From assembly GCF_014764405.1 (NCBI RefSeq), contig NZ_CP061725.1:2604001-2668000 (forward strand): a stretch of DNA of 64,000 bases. Direction: 5' to 3'. This stretch comes from Micromonospora craniellae. Lineage in GTDB: Bacteria; Actinomycetota; Actinomycetes; Mycobacteriales; Micromonosporaceae. Shown here piece after piece: positions 33,637 through 43,272 of the stretch. The notes beneath the pieces are model-generated. The model had not been told where the DNA came from. It made no database searches and was given only the letters and a program-made list of their open reading frames with translations. The translations under genes were made by a program, and so were the position numbers. How positions within the stretch are numbered: position 1 is the stretch's first letter; each line of letters starts with the position of its first letter.

Positions 33637-34299
33637 TCACGCCAGCATCCCACCGGCGATCAGGTCCGCGTCGGCGTTGAGGTCGGCGCTGCCGTCGAAG
33701 GTCATGCCGGTCGTCACGGGCCCCGACGGCAGCCTGGGCAGCAGGCGTTCGACTGCCAGGTCCCGCATCGCGACCAGGTCGGTCACCTCCGCGTCGGTGG
33801 CCAGCGCCAGCAGGTCCGCCACGCCGCTCGACTCGGTGAGGCGCATCAGCCGGGAATGCTCCACCGACGGCGCCCGATACAGCTCCACGAGCAGCGCCAG
33901 GGCGTAACACACCCGCGCCCACCACTCATCACCACGCTCGGCGAACCCTGCCGGCCGCATCCGCAGTTCCACCCCGCCGTCGGCCACCCGGCGGGGCGTG
34001 TCCCCGGCCGAGAGGTCAGCGAGCAGTTCCCGACCGGCCCGCACACACGGCGCCCGCCCCGACAACAGCCCCATCAGCGGCAGCGCGATCGACGGGTGCG
34101 GGTCAACGAGCATCCGCAGCCAGAAGTCGATCGCCGCACCCTGCGTGCCTGGCGCGACCCCGGCCGGCATCACCACCCGCTGCGGGCCAGCTGCGAGCCG
34201 GAACTCCGCCTGGATCTCCTTGGCCTCCGGAAACGTCGTCCGCAGCCACACGCATACAGGACTCCGGGCGTCTTTCACCTCATACGTCAACGCAGACAT
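33637..34299 (-). CDS. unidentified protein ending at CRISPR array 2
   Basis: The ATG at 34299 (MSALTYEVKDARSPVCVWLR) gives 220 residues. The stop lies 3 bp from the last CRISPR repeat, so the gene may have been truncated when the array locus formed. It is soluble and mainly helical, with repeated Leu/Asp-rich stretches (SSGVADLLALATDAEVTDLV). I do not recognise a domain. Possible contexts are a defence gene of the same island or a leftover of the pre-insertion locus. A start at 34329 is possible but has a weaker N-terminus. Confidence 0.6.
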   Translation of the reverse strand: MSALTYEVKDARSPVCVWLRTTFPEAKEIQAEFRLAAGPQRVVMPAGVAPGTQGAAIDFWLRMLVDPHPSIALPLMGLLSGRAPCVRAGRELLADLSAGDTPRRVADGGVELRMRPAGFAERGDEWWARVCYALALLVELYRAPSVEHSRLMRLTESSGVADLLALATDAEVTDLVAMRDLAVERLLPRLPSGPVTTGMTFDGSADLNADADLIAGGMLA

Positions 34300-34756
34300 G
34301 CACCGGAAGCTACAGAAAGCCACCGACACAAAGCTCAGAGTGTGCGACGGATGCAGGAGGAAGGGATCAGGCCACCCGTCGGGCTCGCCGTGCCGTAACC
34401 GTCGTCGTCGATAGAGCTGTCTCCTGCTCGGCGTTCGACTGGTTCCGAGCGAACCGCGCGCATGCTCGCTGCCGGCGACGCCACCAGTGCTACTCGGTGT
34501 CGGCGGGTAGGCGGGGCGGCTTGCCGCCGTTTGTGAGGAAGGCTGTCGCGATCTGGATGGCCGTTTCGGGCCGAATGTGAGGCAGTGCCGTTAGCGAGAC
34601 AGCCCTCGAGCTGCGGCTACGCACCAAGGGCAGGGCGGGGGCAGGCCCTCCGGGATGTCGAGATTGCGGTGCTGCCTGCTGAGGATGGATCGGCACGAGC
34701 CGGAGCAGGCGGAGTGGCGCGGGGTGGTTGGGGGTGGCGCCGGGTCCGATCACGTC
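34300..34756. other. intergenic region, nothing recognised
   Basis: No ORF with convincing codon bias, ribosome site or family match is visible between the unidentified gene and the recD2 stop. It includes the upstream region of the gene at 34299. Confidence 0.4.
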
Positions 34757-36970
34757 TCAGGTGAGGCGGTGGTCGAGGGCGGTGTGGCGGCGTCCGGCGC
34801 CGACGGTGCGGACGGCGGCGTGGAGGGCGCGGCGGGAGCCGACGAGGACGACGAGGTGTTTGGCGCGGGTGACGGCGGTGTAGAGCAGGTTGCGTTGCAG
34901 CATCATCCAGGCGCTGGTGGTGAGGGGGATGACGACGGCGGGGTATTCGGAGCCTTGGGAGCGGTGGATGGTCATGGCGTAGGCGTGGGTGAGTTCGTCG
35001 AGTTCGTCGAAGTCGTAGTCGATGGTTTCGTCCTCGTCGGTGCGCACGGTGAGGGTCTGTTCCTCGCTGGTGAGGGCGGTGACGATGCCGAGGGTGCCGT
35101 TGAAGATGCCGGCTTGGCCCTTGTCGTAGTTGTTGCGGATCTGGGTGATTTTGTCGCCGATTCGGAACACCCGCCCGCCCATGCGCCGTTCCGGCTGTCC
35201 CTCGCGGTGTGGGGTGAGCTTCTGCTGCAGCAGGCCGTTGAGGGCGCCGGCGCCGGCGGGGCCGCGGTGCATGGGGGTGAGGACCTGCACGTCGCGGCGC
35301 GGGTCGAGCCGGAAGCGGGCGGGGATGCGGGTGCAGGCGACGTCGACGGTCAGGGCGGCGGTGGCGTCGGTGTCGTCGCAGGCGAACAGGAAGAAGTCCG
35401 GCAGGCCCTGAAGGAGGGGTGGGCGGCCGGCGTTGATGCGGTGGGCGTTGGTGACCACGCCGGACTGGGCGGCCTGGCGGAAGATCTGGGTCAGCCGCAC
35501 CCGGGGGATGGTGGGTGCGGCGAGCAGGTCCCGTAACACCTCGCCGGCGCCGACGGAGGGCAACTGGTCGACGTCGCCGACGAGGAGCAGGTGGGCGCCG
35601 GGTGGGACGGCTTTGATGAGCTTGTTGGCCAGGATCAGGTCGAGCATGGATGCCTCGTCGACGACGAGCAGGTCGACGTCGAGAGGGTTGTTCCGGTCGT
35701 AGGTGGCGTCCCCGCCGGGGCGTAGTTGCAGGAGCCGGTGCACGGTGGCGGCGGGGTGACCGGTCAGCTCGGACAGGCGTTTGGCGGCCCGCCCGGTCGG
35801 CGCGGCCAGCGTCACCTTTGCCTTCTTGGCGGCGGCGAGTTCGACGATGGAGCGGACGGTGAAGCTCTTGCCGCAGCCCGGCCCGCCGGTGAGTACCGCG
35901 ACTTTCGAGGTCAGCGCGAGCCTGACGGCCTGCTCCTGCTCGGGGGCGAGGTCCGCGCCGGTGCGGGCCCTCAGCCAGGCCAGGGCCTTGGCCCAGTCGA
36001 CACTTGCGAAGTGGGCCAGCCGGTCGGAGGAATGATGGAGCAGTCGCAGGAGCGAGGAGGCGAGGGACTGCTCGGCGCGGTGGAACGGCACCAGATACAC
36101 CGCCCGCAGCGGCTCACCGCCGGCCGCGGGGAGCGTCTCGCGGACGACGCCCTCGTCGGCGACCAGGTCGCCGAGGCAGCGGGTGACGAGGTCGGCGGGC
36201 ACGTCGAGGATCTTCGTCGCGTCGGCGACGAGGTTCGGTTCGGGCAGGTAGCAGTGGCCGTTGTCGGTGGCCTCGGACAGGGTGTACTGCAGGCCGGCCA
36301 TGACCCGCTGCGGGCTGTCGTGTGGGATCCCCACCGACCGGGCGATGGTGTCGGCGGTCTTGAAACCGATGCCCCACACATCGGCGGCCAGCCGGTACGG
36401 CTCCTTCGTCACCACGTCGGTGGACGCGTCGCCGTACTGCTTGTAGATCCGCACCGCCAGGGACGTGGACACGCCGACGCCCTGCAGGAAGACCATGACC
36501 TCCTTGATGGCCTTCTGTTCCTCCCACGCCGCGGTGATCTTCGCGGTGCGTTTCGGGCCCAGCCCCGGCACCTCCACCAGCCGCGCCGGCTCCTCTTCGA
36601 TGACCCGCAGGGTGCCCAGACCGAAGTGCGCGACGATCCGTTCGGCGAAGACCGGTCCGATGCCCTTCACCAGCCCGGAGCCGAGGTAGCGCTGGATGCC
36701 CTGAATCGTGGCCGGCAAGACGGTGGTGTAGGAGTCGACCTCGAACTGCCGGCCGTACTTCGGATGCGAAGACCAGCGGCCGTGCAGCCGCAAGCTCTCC
36801 CCGGGCTGCGCCCCCAACAACGCGCCGACCACCGTCGACAGGTCACCGCCACGGTCGGTGGCGACACGAGCGACGGTGTAGCCGGTCTCCTCGTTGACGT
36901 AGGTCAACCGCTCCAGCACCGCCTCCACCACGGCGAGCGGCGCACGGACAGGAACGGTCACAGCGACCAT
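34757..36970 (-). CDS. recD2: RecD2-type SF1B DNA helicase
   Basis: The ATG at 36970 with GGGAGG in front gives 737 residues; a longer ORF to 37123 has no ribosome site. An N-terminal OB-like segment (VEAVLERLTYVNEETGYTVA) and a helix-hairpin-helix region (LVEVPGLGPKRTAKI, ADVWGIGFKTADTIARSVGI) are typical of RecD2 and absent from RecBCD-type RecD. The motor has Walker A LTGGPGCGKS near 363, VVDEASMLD, GDVDQLPSVGAG and the C-terminal SH3/UvrD-like AYAMTIHRSQGSEYP. It unwinds DNA 5' to 3' in repair and recombination outside RecBCD. It appears to be monocistronic. Confidence 0.93.
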   Translation of the reverse strand: MVAVTVPVRAPLAVVEAVLERLTYVNEETGYTVARVATDRGGDLSTVVGALLGAQPGESLRLHGRWSSHPKYGRQFEVDSYTTVLPATIQGIQRYLGSGLVKGIGPVFAERIVAHFGLGTLRVIEEEPARLVEVPGLGPKRTAKITAAWEEQKAIKEVMVFLQGVGVSTSLAVRIYKQYGDASTDVVTKEPYRLAADVWGIGFKTADTIARSVGIPHDSPQRVMAGLQYTLSEATDNGHCYLPEPNLVADATKILDVPADLVTRCLGDLVADEGVVRETLPAAGGEPLRAVYLVPFHRAEQSLASSLLRLLHHSSDRLAHFASVDWAKALAWLRARTGADLAPEQEQAVRLALTSKVAVLTGGPGCGKSFTVRSIVELAAAKKAKVTLAAPTGRAAKRLSELTGHPAATVHRLLQLRPGGDATYDRNNPLDVDLLVVDEASMLDLILANKLIKAVPPGAHLLLVGDVDQLPSVGAGEVLRDLLAAPTIPRVRLTQIFRQAAQSGVVTNAHRINAGRPPLLQGLPDFFLFACDDTDATAALTVDVACTRIPARFRLDPRRDVQVLTPMHRGPAGAGALNGLLQQKLTPHREGQPERRMGGRVFRIGDKITQIRNNYDKGQAGIFNGTLGIVTALTSEEQTLTVRTDEDETIDYDFDELDELTHAYAMTIHRSQGSEYPAVVIPLTTSAWMMLQRNLLYTAVTRAKHLVVLVGSRRALHAAVRTVGAGRRHTALDHRLT

Positions 36971-37279
36971 CGTGCCTCCCCACGATCCGGCGCCGACACT
37001 CACCCAACCGCTCGCCCAGGCCCGGCCGTCGCCGTGGCCCGGTCCACGCTGATCAACCGAGATCCGCAGGACCCGCCCGAGCAACGCGCACCACGCGACG
37101 CGACGACACCCCTGCGACGCCATGCCAGATCGGAGATGCGGGGCCCACTTCCCCGCCGGATGACTAGCCTGGGTGATTCACGGTGATCGTCAAGATGCGC
37201 TGTTCGCCGGGCGTGTAGATGAGCGGAAGTGCCTGCCCTGCAAGGGCAACTTGTGATTGCGACATCTACAGGGTTTCTC

Positions 37280-38683
37280 TTCGAGGGAGGCAATTCCAAG
37301 GTGCGCTTACGGCGTGGTCGCGGGATCTGCGGATCACCGCGGGTGGTTCGGGTGTGGTGTCGCACGTCGGTGCGGCGTTGCTGCGGTTGCTGGCTGATCG
37401 GGCCGGGTTGACCGGAGCGTTGTCGGCGGGGCTGGCACGGGCCGGTTGGTGGCCGGTGCATGACCGGGGTCGGGTGCTGGTCGACCTCGCGGTGATGATC
37501 GCTGACGGCGGGGAAGCGATCGCGGACATCGACATGCTGCGCCATCAGCAGGAGGTGTTCGGGCCGGTGGCCTCGGACACCACGGTGTGGCGGGCCCTGG
37601 ACGAGATCGGCGCAGTGCAACTGCGGCGCATCGCCAAGGCCAGAGCGAAGGTACGCGCCCGGATGTGGCAGCTGTTCGGTGGTCCACCGGCGGCGAGGGC
37701 GGCCGGGCGGGACATCGGCGCCGGCGTGGTGGTCCTGGACATCGACTCCACGATCGTGATCGCGCACAGCGACAAGGAAGGCGCCGCGGCCACCTACAAG
37801 CACAGCTATGGGTTCCAGCCGATCCTGGCGACCTGCGACAACACCGCCGAACTGCTCGCCCTGAAGCAGCGGCCGGGCAACGCCGGAGCCAACACCGCCG
37901 CCGATCACCTCGACGTGCTCGCCCAAGCCATCGCGCAGGTCCCCGCCCAGCACCGCCGACACCTGCTCATCCCGCGGTGACTCCGCCGCGTCCACCCACA
38001 CAGTGCTCGACTGGCTCCACGAGCAGGACAGCAAACGCGGCCGGCGGGTGGAGTACTCCCTCGGCTGGCCGATCGGCGAACCCGAACGCGCCGCCATCAC
38101 CGCCCTACCCGCCCAGGCCTGGTCACCGGCGATCGACGCCGACGGTGGTGTCGGCGACGGCGCCACCGTCGCCGAACTAACCGGCCTGCTGCCTCTGCCC
38201 GGCTGGCCGGCCGGGATGCGAGTCATCGTCCGGCGGGAACGCCCCCACCCCGGCGCCCAACTCACCCTGTTCGAGCACCGGGACGGCTGGCGCTACACCG
38301 CCTTCGTCACCAACACCCAGGCAGGCGCCCTGCAGTGGCTGGAGGCCCGCCACCGGGCCCACGCCCGCGTCGAGGACCGGATCCACTGCGCCAAAGACAC
38401 CGGCCTGGGTCGGCTGCCCTCCCGCGAGTTCGCTATCAACCAGGCCTGGTGCACCGCCGCCGCGATCGCCGTCAACCTGACCGCCTGGCTGCAGCTCATC
38501 GGCCTCGACAGCGACCTGACCAAAGCCGAACCGAAACGACTGCGATACCAGATCCTGCACACCGCCTTCCGCCTCGTGCACGGCCAACGCCGCCGCTGGC
38601 TACGCATCCCGTCCAGGTGGCCCTGGGCCGAACAGATCACCACAGCGTTCAACCGGATCACGGCCATCCCAAACCCCGGCTGA
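37280..38683 (+). mobile_element. IS1380-family transposase, frameshifted
   Basis: A first frame up to 37980 has RITAGGSGVVSHVGAALLRL, VVVLDIDSTIVIAHSDKEGA (first catalytic Asp) and YGFQPILATCDNT. The continuation lies in another frame from about 37976 (GDSAASTHTVLDWLHEQDSK, second Asp) to 38683, with FVTNTQAGALQWLEARHRAH and ARVEDRIHCAKDTGL holding the Glu. One indel near 37975 in the CCCGCGGTGACTCC stretch breaks the gene. The N-terminal start is unclear. IS1380 transposases move 1.6-1.7 kb elements. I could not define the inverted repeats, and this copy should be inactive unless frameshifting occurs. Confidence 0.8.
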
Positions 38684-38929
38684 CCAGCACAGCCGCTGCC
38701 CCAACAACCCGGAGGACCCCAGGAGACCACGCCCACCGCCGCGACAGACGGCCCACCACCATGCCCGACACCACGCGATATCGATCAATAGCAATCAGGC
38801 ATGCCGGGCCGAAGGAGCCGGCGTCAGGCGCGAGTCATCGAGGTTAGTAGTCGGTGGCAGGTGGGCGGCGAACGCCACCACGGCGTCGAAACCGAAGGTG
38901 GCGGTCATCGCCAACGCCGCCATGGCGGA

Positions 38930-39249
38930 CGGCGTCGCACTGTGATCGCACCGCCTGGGCGAGGTCAGGGCTAGCGTGGTTGATCGCCTCGGCGACCGGC
39001 TCGATCGCCCACACCTGCCGTAGCCACGCCTGCGCGGTCTCGACCGTCCCTCCAGTGGGCTCTGGCCATGCGGGCAGCGGGATCGGCGGGTGGGGCAGGC
39101 CCGCACCAGCGGGGGCCCGCGACCTGGTAGGTCAGCGGCACGGTCGTGGCCGGGCCGGCGAGCAGCGCCGTCGCGGTGGCGGCCACGACGGCGGCCACTG
39201 CGGTCACCGCCGCCAGGGCCGGGCCGGAGCGGGTACGGAGAATCGTCAT
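38930..39249 (-). pseudogene. broken gene: signal peptide joined to lantibiotic dehydratase fragment
   Basis: From ATG 39249 a secretion-like N-terminus (MTILRTRSGPALAAVTAVAA) runs about 45 residues. Then, in another frame between about 39105 and 38940, the reading is LPAWPEPTGG, then QAWLRQVWAIEPVAEAINHA and SPDLAQAV. The latter is the pattern seen near the N-terminus of LanB-type (lantibiotic/thiopeptide) dehydratases. The two parts do not belong together, so this is a junction of gene fragments. It lies between the IS1380 element and the TldD/TldE cluster. Confidence 0.45.
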
Positions 39250-39630
39250 GGGAAGTCCTTATGCGTCGGGCGGCGCGGCGCGGCGACGCGCTCAGGTGGC
39301 GGCGCGCCGATGCGCCACTGTGAGAAAGTCGGTACGGACGACCGACGTGCCCGGCTCGGGGTGGACCTGTCAGCCGCCGACGGCCCGGTCGTGTGGACCT
39401 CGGCGGCACCCGCCCTCAATCTATTGAGCGATGCCGATCAAATCAAGCGCACCGGCGCGGCCGTGGCCTTCTTTCCGATTGCTCTGTTGCGTGGCGACGG
39501 CGCTGGTCGGCCGCCCGGCCGCCGCGCGGGCCCTGTGCGGGGGCAGCACGCCGCACTAGTCTCCTCACCGCAACCCCCGGGCCGCCGCGCCACCGGCGCG
39601 GACGGCGGCACCCGGCGACCGGAGGCGCGT

Positions 39631-41136
39631 GTGCCCGACGAGATCGACGACTCCTTCCTCGCTCTTCCGCTGGCCCGCCTCGCCGACGCCGCCCTGTCCC
39701 GGGCCCGGCTACGCGGCGCGCGGTACGCGGCGCTGCGCGTGCAGCGGGTCCGCTCCGGACGCACCGTCGTGCACGACGGGGAGTTGCGGGCGAGCGAGGA
39801 GGAGACCGAGACCGGCCTGGCGGTACGGGTGCTGCACCGGGGCGCGTGGGGCTTCGCCGCCACGCCGGAGCTGACGCCCGAGGCGGCGGTACGCGCCTGC
39901 GACGACGCGCTGGAGCTGGCCCGGGCCTGCGCTGACGTGGGCGGCGCGCCGGTCGCGCTCGCGCCCGAGCCCGCGCACCCGGCGGCGACCTGGCGCTCGC
40001 CGTACCGGATCAATCCGTTCGAGGTGCCGGACAGCGAACGGGCGGAGCTGCTGAGCCAGTGGTGCGCCGGGCTGCTGGCGCACCGGTCCGTGGCGCACGT
40101 GCTGGCCCGCGTCAGCGCCGCCCAGGAGAACACGTACTACGCCGACCTGGACGGCACCGGCGTCACCCAGCAGCGCGTCCGGGTGCACCCGCAGGTGCTG
40201 GCGGTGGGCCGGCACCTGCGCGACGGCGGCGTCCAGACGCTGCGCACGGTCGGCCCGCCGGTGGCCCGCGGCTGGGAGTACCTGCACGGCGAGGGCTGGG
40301 ACTGGGCCGGCGAACTTGCCGAGCTGCCGGCGCTGCTGGCCGAGAAGACGCAGGCGCCACCGGTGCGCCCCGGCCGCTACGACCTGGTGATCGACCCGTC
40401 GCAGCTCTGGCTCACCATCCACGAGTCGGTCGGGCACGCCACCGAGTACGACCGGGCGCTGGGCCACGAGATGTCGTACGCGGGCGGCACGTTCGCCACC
40501 CCCGACGCCGCCGGGCGGCTGCGGTACGGCTCGGCGCTGATGACCGTGGACGCCGACCGGTCGGCCACGCACGGACTCGCCACCGTCGGGTTCGACGACG
40601 AGGGTGTGGCCGCGCAGTCCTGGCCGCTGATCGAGGCGGGCGTGCTGGTGGGCTTCCAGCACGACCGCGCCTCGGCCGCGCAGGCCGGCCTGCCGCGCTC
40701 GTCCGGCTGCGCGTACGCCGAGTCGTACCGCCACACGCCGATGGCCCGGATGCCGAACGTGTCGCTGCGCCCGGCGGTGGACGGGCCGGACACCGCGGCC
40801 CTGATCGCGGGCGTGACCGACGGCTTCTACCTGGCCGGCTCGGACAGCTGGTCGATCGACATGCGGCGGCGGCAGTTCCAGTTCACCGCCCAGCGCTGGC
40901 ACCGCATCCGCAACGGGCGGCTGGCCGGGCAGGTGTCCGGCGCCGCGTACCAGGCGGAGACGACGGCGTTCTGGTCGGCGCTGTGCGGGCTGGGCGGCGA
41001 GGGCACCTGGCTGCTCTCCGGTGCCGACATGTGCGGCAAGGGTCAGCCGGTGCAGGCGAGCGCGGCCAGCCACGGCTGCCCGGCCGCGGTGTTTCGCGGC
41101 ATCAACGTCGTCGACACCGGAGGTCGGGACGGGTGA
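39631..41136 (+). CDS. tldD: TldD-family metallopeptidase
   Basis: The 501 residues start at GTG 39631 behind GGAGG. HESVGHATEYDRALGHEMSY near residue 265 is the TldD zinc motif (HExxxH), and GCAYAESYRHTPMARMPNVS and the C-terminal CGLGGEGTWLLSGADMCGKG are family blocks. TldD and TldE form a heterodimer that degrades or trims unfolded peptides and is used to mature RiPPs such as microcin B17. The next gene, tldE, overlaps by GTGA. Sequence differs enough from housekeeping TldD to suggest a cluster-specific copy. Confidence 0.9.
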   Translation: MPDEIDDSFLALPLARLADAALSRARLRGARYAALRVQRVRSGRTVVHDGELRASEEETETGLAVRVLHRGAWGFAATPELTPEAAVRACDDALELARACADVGGAPVALAPEPAHPAATWRSPYRINPFEVPDSERAELLSQWCAGLLAHRSVAHVLARVSAAQENTYYADLDGTGVTQQRVRVHPQVLAVGRHLRDGGVQTLRTVGPPVARGWEYLHGEGWDWAGELAELPALLAEKTQAPPVRPGRYDLVIDPSQLWLTIHESVGHATEYDRALGHEMSYAGGTFATPDAAGRLRYGSALMTVDADRSATHGLATVGFDDEGVAAQSWPLIEAGVLVGFQHDRASAAQAGLPRSSGCAYAESYRHTPMARMPNVSLRPAVDGPDTAALIAGVTDGFYLAGSDSWSIDMRRRQFQFTAQRWHRIRNGRLAGQVSGAAYQAETTAFWSALCGLGGEGTWLLSGADMCGKGQPVQASAASHGCPAAVFRGINVVDTGGRDG

Positions 41137-42506
41137 GCGGGATCCAGGACGCCCTGGAGGCGGCGCTGCGGCACCGGCGCGACGCCGACGAGCTGCTGCT
41201 GATCGCCGACGAGACGGCCGCCGCGCACCTGCGCTGGGCGGGCAACGCGCTGACCACCAACGGCAGCGTCCGGTCCCGCCGGGTGACGGCGGTGGCGGTA
41301 CGCGACGGCGCGGCCGGCGTACACGTCGGGCTGGTCGGGCACGGCGGCGCGCTCGGCGACGCGCTGCCCGGCCTGGTGCGCGCGGCCGAGCGGGCCGCCC
41401 GCGACGCGCCACCCGCCGCCGACGCGGCGTCGCTGCCCGAGCCGTGGCGGACGCCGTCCTGGTCGCAGCCGCCCGGCGGCGCCTCGGTCGACGCGTTCCG
41501 GGACGTGCTGCCCGGCCTGGCCGACGCGTTCGCGGCGGCCGGACGGCGGCGGCTCTACGGCTACACCGAGCACCGGGTGGTCACCACCTACCTCGCCGCG
41601 TCGACCGGCGCCCGCCTGCGCCACCCGCAGTCCACCGGCCTGTTCGACCTGAGCGTGCGCGACGGCGACGACTCGGCCTGGGCCGGTGTGACGGCGCCCG
41701 ACCTGACCGGGCTGGACGTGCCGGCGCTCGCCGCGGACCTGTCCGCGACGCTGGCGCGACCGGGCCGCCGGGTCGAACTGCCGCCGGGACGCTACGAGGT
41801 GCTGCTCACCCCGGGCTGCGTGGCCGACCTGATGCTGCACCTCTACCTGGCCGCCGGGGCGCGCGGCGCGCTGGACGGGCGCACCGCGTTCAGCCGCCCG
41901 GACGGCCGCCTGCCGCTCGGCGAGCGCCTCACCACGCTGCCGCTGACGCTGCGCAGCGACCCGGACCACCCGCTGCTGCCCTGCGCGCCGTTCACCGTCA
42001 GCCGGGGCACCGACGACCTGACCGCCGTGGTCGACAACGGGCTGCCGCTGCGTCCGACCCGCTGGATCGACGAGGGCGTGCTGACCGCGCTGGTGCAGAC
42101 CCGGTACACCGCCGCGCGGACCGGCGCGCCGCTCACCTCAATGGTGGACAACCTGGTGCTGGAGGGCGGGCCGGACGCGCCGACGCTGCCCGAGATGGTG
42201 CGCTCCACCCGGCGCGGCCTGCTGCTCACCTCGCTGTGGTACCTGCGCGACGTCGACCCGGCGTCGCTGCTGCTGACCGGCCTCACCCGCGACGGCGTGC
42301 GGCTGGTGGAGGACGGCGAGATCGTCGGCACGGTGCACAACTTCCGGTTCAACGAGAGCCCGCTGTCGCTGCTGGCCCGGGCCACCGAGGCCGGGCAGCC
42401 GGTGCCGGCGCTGCCCCGGGAGTGGGGCGACTACTTCACCCGGATGGTGATGCCGCCGCTGCGGGTGCCGGACTTCCTGATGTCGGCGGTCAGCCCGGCG
42501 ACGTAA
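41133..42506 (+). CDS. tldE: TldE/PmbA-family partner of TldD
   Basis: The 457 residues start from GTG 41133, translationally coupled to tldD. LRWAGNALTTNGSVRSRRVT and PPGRYEVLLTPGCVADLMLH match TldE/PmbA. The catalytic HExxxH is absent, as expected, because TldE is the non-catalytic half that builds the closed chamber. SLWYLRDVDPASLLLTGLTR and VHNFRFNESPLSLL are the C-terminal hallmarks. With TldD it should cleave leader or product peptides inside the cell. The 3' end overlaps the convergent gene at 42490 by 17 bp. Confidence 0.9.
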   Translation: MSGIQDALEAALRHRRDADELLLIADETAAAHLRWAGNALTTNGSVRSRRVTAVAVRDGAAGVHVGLVGHGGALGDALPGLVRAAERAARDAPPAADAASLPEPWRTPSWSQPPGGASVDAFRDVLPGLADAFAAAGRRRLYGYTEHRVVTTYLAASTGARLRHPQSTGLFDLSVRDGDDSAWAGVTAPDLTGLDVPALAADLSATLARPGRRVELPPGRYEVLLTPGCVADLMLHLYLAAGARGALDGRTAFSRPDGRLPLGERLTTLPLTLRSDPDHPLLPCAPFTVSRGTDDLTAVVDNGLPLRPTRWIDEGVLTALVQTRYTAARTGAPLTSMVDNLVLEGGPDAPTLPEMVRSTRRGLLLTSLWYLRDVDPASLLLTGLTRDGVRLVEDGEIVGTVHNFRFNESPLSLLARATEAGQPVPALPREWGDYFTRMVMPPLRVPDFLMSAVSPAT

Positions 42507-43272
42507 ACAGCGCGGCGAACCGGTCCAGCGTGCGCCGGTCGTACACGAGTTGCTTCTGCGGCGGGTACGGACGCCGTGGCGGCGGCACGTACCCGGGCTC
42601 GCCGCGCCGGGGCAGCGTCCCGTCCGGGCGGCGCAGGTGCGGCCCGTGGAAGAACCAGCAGAGCTGGCCGACCAGCTCGGCGAAGACCAGCGGGTGCAGG
42701 TCGGCCGGGTACATCGCGAGGTGGCAGCGGGTGGCCCGGAACTCGCCGCGCGGCCCGAACGTGTTGCCGAACAGGACGTGCCCGAGGACGTCGTGCACCG
42801 CCCGGAAGATGTCGTTGTGCAGCAGCTCCTCCCCGCCGGCCCGGACCCCGGCGGGGGCGCGCAGCGGATGCTCGCCGTCCGCGCCGGCCGGTCCGTGCCC
42901 GTGGCGGGTGAGGAAGACGTGCAGCAGGCCGGTCGAGCGGACCCGCGCGACCAGGTCCCGCGAGTCCCGGTACGGCTGACCCGGCCCGGCCCAGGGCAGC
43001 ACCCGGATGCCCGCCTCGCCGATCAGCCGGAACTGCCGCAGGTTCTCCTCGGCCAGCCGGGCGTACCCGCGCTCCGTGCCCTCGGTGACCATCGGGGCGG
43101 CGTCGTAGCGGTCGGCCACCTCCCGGCAGAAGTCCTCGTCCAGGCGCAGCGGCTCGGCGGCCAGCCGGTCCAGCCGGACGGCGGGCACGCCCGCGCGCGC
43201 CGCCGCCCGGTCGGCGTGGTCCTGGGCCAGCTCGCCGAGACGTCCGGTGAGCCGGTGGTCGTCGCCGCTCAT
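42490..43272 (-). CDS. protein with HDxxGH metal motif, aromatic-hydroxylase-like
   Basis: The ATG at 43272 (ATGA overlap with the preceding solute-binding gene) gives 260 residues. Near residue 156 it has NDIFRAVHDVLGHVLFGNTF and near 197 PLVFAELVGQLCWFFHG. A HDxxGH pair with a downstream glutamate is the iron site of biopterin-dependent aromatic amino acid hydroxylases (PEPDIxHELxGHxP...E in those). The rest is too different to assign it to that family. If the similarity is real, it is a non-haem iron oxygenase acting on an amino acid or peptide residue. It is the last gene of the leftward operon 51013-42490. Confidence 0.55.
   Translation of the reverse strand: MSGDDHRLTGRLGELAQDHADRAAARAGVPAVRLDRLAAEPLRLDEDFCREVADRYDAAPMVTEGTERGYARLAEENLRQFRLIGEAGIRVLPWAGPGQPYRDSRDLVARVRSTGLLHVFLTRHGHGPAGADGEHPLRAPAGVRAGGEELLHNDIFRAVHDVLGHVLFGNTFGPRGEFRATRCHLAMYPADLHPLVFAELVGQLCWFFHGPHLRRPDGTLPRRGEPGYVPPPRRPYPPQKQLVYDRRTLDRFAALFTSPG

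Noticed and set aside
39622..39635. A longer TldD reading frame starting near 38854
   Set aside because: The upstream part has low-complexity composition and passes through the LanB-fragment region; GTG 39631 with GGAGG is the sensible start.
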